From Pyrus communis (Eukaryota > Streptophyta > Magnoliopsida > Rosales > Rosaceae): a stretch of 64,000 nt of DNA. The notes below the pieces were generated by a model. The model saw only the letters and a program-made list of their open reading frames with translations. It did no database searches and was not told the DNA's origin. The stretch spans positions 2,000,560-2,064,559 of the forward strand of contig NC_084805.1 of NCBI RefSeq assembly GCF_963583255.1, read 5' to 3'. A program made the position numbers and the translations under genes. Numbering within the stretch: the first letter of the stretch is position 1; every line of letters begins with the position of its first letter. Below, piece after piece: positions 61,288 through 64,000 of this stretch.

Positions 61288-63078
61288 TAATTCTAGTCAT
61301 GTGAGCCTAGTCCGGCTCTACCTACGCACTTCTGGGCATTCCAATCGTTTCGACCACTCTGAGTACCACTTGTGCAAGGACACAAAAAAGACATGTTTGG
61401 ATCACTGACTATTGCGTGAGAGTGTTTACATCAATTTGGAGAGCTGCACATAAACGTGGAAATGGATGCGGAATCTGTGAAATGGTTTGTAAGCATTAGT
61501 TAAGAAACGACGGCAATTCAAAGGAAAATCCATTGTAAGCAGATAGAAAAAAAAATTAATCAGCTCAGGGAAACTTGTTTAAAAATGTACAAAAACTTGA
61601 AGAGAGTTTGGATAGAGGAAATTTGCAACTACGTAGTTTAGGATCCATTGTCGTAGGAATTCGACCTGAAAAAGAGTGTCGACTGTAGACTACTTGACAC
61701 ACTTTTCCTCCTATTTTATCCAAGCTTAAGGCCAGCAACATAAGATAAACTTACCAGGCAGAGTTCACGTAGTAACTTCCAAAATTCCATTCAAATATTT
61801 CCACATCTCCAGTTCACATTAGTCGAACTACTCGGAAAATAACACACCACTTAAAATGTTCTATGCCCAGAAAATACACCAAAATAAAGCAACACTTCAC
61901 AGCTCCCATGCCTATAAACTCACTACAATAAACACTACACGTTACGTTAGGCAGTACAAAGTATATAGTCGCCAACTAGTCATTGGCGGTCATTTCTTCA
62001 GTCGTTGCACAAATGAAATCAACATTGGAGAAATGTAAGTGTATGAAAGCTAAACTTGAAAATCTACTTCTTCGTTGTCCAAATTATGTTTGCACCAAAT
62101 CTGAGTGAAATTTGGTAACAGAGTTCTGTGGCCACAGAAGCAAGAAACACATTCAGACCAGGAAAACACAAATCACAGAAATCGACGAAACAAACAATAA
62201 GGCAAGAACCCTGCAGTGATTCCATACAGGAACCCGGAAGCTAAGAACAGAGCCCAAACCTCAAAGAGAGGCCAAAATCATTTGGCTCGTAAAAGAACAA
62301 TAACTAACAATTGAAAAACTATCTTAAATCATTCACTCATCAATGGAAAAGGCTTTTAAAGAACATCAAAATCTGGCAAAGAAGAGAAGAATAATGAGCT
62401 AGACGTGCAAGACTATGAAGCTGCGTTGATCTTGTCAAGTAAACCAGCCCTCTTGATAACTAAGCAATACTGACCAAGACTTAGGGTGCACTACAATGAA
62501 AATATAACCATACCCTAGCCAGAAACCCACATACATAGGCATTCCACATTTTATGCATTATACTTTCATGACATAATAATACTGGTTGTGTTTATGTAGT
62601 TCATCTCAAACCTAAAACATTTCAGTCATCAAACATACGAGAAACACAGAAATTGATTCAAAGTATGACCGGCTTCCAACATACAATGACCTGTTTATAG
62701 CACTCATCTGAACTACGCTTTCCTAAACTTGAGTCATTAGTAACCTAAAATACACATATATGTAAGCAATATCCGAATGTCTTTCACACTTGATAAACAG
62801 ACTATCTTCAACACGAGTTCTTTACCAGTACTAAGAAAAAGCCAAACTTTCCACACGAATATTATTGAATAAGTTCTTTAACCAACTACTTTATCATAAT
62901 AAACAACCATCTTCAAAACATAGTAAGGTGACCTTCAAAAAGACTACATTAGCATCACAATATGACAGAAATTCAAATTTTTTTAGAAAAAAAAACAACT
63001 AGGTCAAGCTCATTACTTCACCGAATACTTCCCCCTAGCAAAGTATTATACCCACTCAAGGATAACCTGCACTGTGGT
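61288..63078. other. 3' flank of the uS11m gene, unit 2
   Basis: Closely matches 28540-30341. No gene is recognised; likely contains the 3' UTR on the minus strand. Several small indels distinguish the copies. Confidence 0.55.
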
Positions 63079-64000
63079 TTAGATACGACGCTGCTTTGGG
63101 AGTCTACAACCATTGTGGGGCTTTCTGGTTGTATCTTCAATGTATACAATTGGACTGTGACCCACTCGGGAACTAGAGAAGCCCTCTTTCCAGCTCATGA
63201 TAGCTTGCCTTTTCTTCTTAAAATAAGTAAACCCTTTCACCTTCATCACAACTGATTTTAAGCCGAAATTTCTTGACATGCGTCCAACGTGTTCTGCAGT
63301 TGCTTCAGCAGCATACTTCGCCAATTTAGGTCCTCCTTTCATATCTGGTATGGAACCAGCTGAGGCCCCAAGTTTCTTGTTGCCCTTCGAGTCCGTCACA
63401 GTAACAAAGGTATTGTTTTTCATCAGCTTTACGTGGACAATATCAGCATTTTGCTCTATATTAGATCGAGGAAACTGAGAACCCCAAAAGTTGCTCCTTC
63501 CATCCTCCTCTACTACTCCCCTCACAAAGTTGATAGACCTGGAATTCCTCTCTCCATTCTCAGAAGCATTGAAACCATTTCGAAAATTTTCTTGGTGCCC
63601 TGTAAATCCCACAATATATTTTCAATCATTAGCAAGACATTACCACTAATGAAGAATTGATTTCCCTTCCCATCAAACCTCATGACTCGCCATTTATCTT
63701 AGCAAAATAATTCCACAAGCAACCGTATTCAAAATGCGATTCAAAACCCAAAAAATTTAACTTAACATGTAATCAAATTCATAGGCAACAAAAACAGGAA
63801 CCCAACGTAATCAAATTCACTCAACAATGTAATCAAATTCATGGACGAAATAGAAAAGGAGGCAGGAACAAGAACTTGCCTGGCGGCATCCTAGAGTCGG
63901 AGAACGACCTTGAAGTGATGAGCTCGGCGCGGCCCGGGCATTGGGTTCTAGCTAGCCGCTGAATCAGAGAGGAAGACAGTCGAGAAAGAGAAGAATACAT
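63079..64000 (-). CDS. RPS11: Mitochondrial ribosomal protein uS11 (S11), nuclear gene
   Basis: Exon 1 64000-63880 (121 nt) and exon 2 63599-63079 (521 nt) give 213 residues; the phases fit (1 nt + 2 nt forming Gly-41). The donor is GC (CCAG/GCAAGT) and the acceptor is TTTACAG/GG, a GC-AG intron of 280 bp. Residues 1-38 are Ser/Arg/Leu-rich without acidic clusters (MYSSLSRLSSSLIQRLARTQ), fitting a mitochondrial targeting peptide. A low-complexity linker follows. The S11 domain runs from about residue 96 (VKLMKNNTFVTVTDSKGNKK) through GASAGSIPDMKGG and AAEATAEHVGR to the conserved C-terminal HNGCRLPKQRRI. uS11 sits on the small-subunit platform near the mRNA exit and binds 16S-like rRNA. The start codon is the very last base triplet of the window, so the promoter is not seen. 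Confidence 0.9.

Noticed and set aside
61121..61408. 95-residue ORF at the right end of the TIR element
   Set aside because: Spans the element's end and flank by chance; no recognisable domain.

Overview
This is plant nuclear DNA, most likely from a rosaceous tree of the apple/pear group. The evidence is AT-rich sequence with GT-AG introns, a Cassandra-type TRIM element with 5S-like LTRs, a nuclear mitochondrial-ribosomal-protein gene, and dense LTR, CACTA, MULE and MITE insertions. The genus is inferred from general likeness of the repeats, not from any search.

The genes form one small cluster on the + strand: ASR (ABA/stress/ripening, ABA_WDS family) genes. Three have an intact coding sequence in two exons: ASR-1 at 8816-9899, ASR-2 at 18455-19542 and ASR-3 at 48938-49980. 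Two more are ASR-derived glycine-rich repeat genes. One is open (26647-27327) but has lost the conserved C-terminal ASR domain from its reading frame. The other (57883-58740) is a pseudogene. On the - strand are two copies of a nuclear gene for mitochondrial ribosomal protein uS11. The copy at 63079-64000 is intact; the copy at 30342-31202 has a nonsense codon before the S11 domain.

Layout. 1-7277: a non-autonomous LTR retrotransposon on the - strand (tRNA-Asp-type PBS, 1.8 kb LTRs, no gag-pol) that sits inside one LTR of a Cassandra element (7278-7880). 7925-10560: the ASR-1 block. 10561-10992: a Copia integrase scrap. 11094-31440: duplication unit 1 (ASR-2, Gly-rich gene, broken uS11m). 31440-34710: a decayed Copia element. 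34715-64000: duplication unit 2 (ASR-3, Gly-rich pseudogene, intact uS11m). The two units are direct tandem copies. They differ in length mainly through later insertions. Unit 1 gained a 1.1 kb solo LTR and a 3.2 kb CACTA element. Unit 2 gained a gene-capturing MULE-like element, a 4 kb nest with a chromovirus-like LTR, a rearranged Copia/TRIM composite, and other pieces.

The most interesting points are: a MITE that landed exactly in the TATA box of ASR-2 and duplicated it in its 9-bp target-site duplication; the step-like change from classical ASR, to ASR with a Gly-rich repeat insert, to a Gly-rich repeat protein without the ASR domain; a promoter block and a short leader ATG/ORF shared by all five cluster members; and a Copia element whose 3' half is inverted. 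All calls rest on reading the sequence by eye. No alignment or database search was run.
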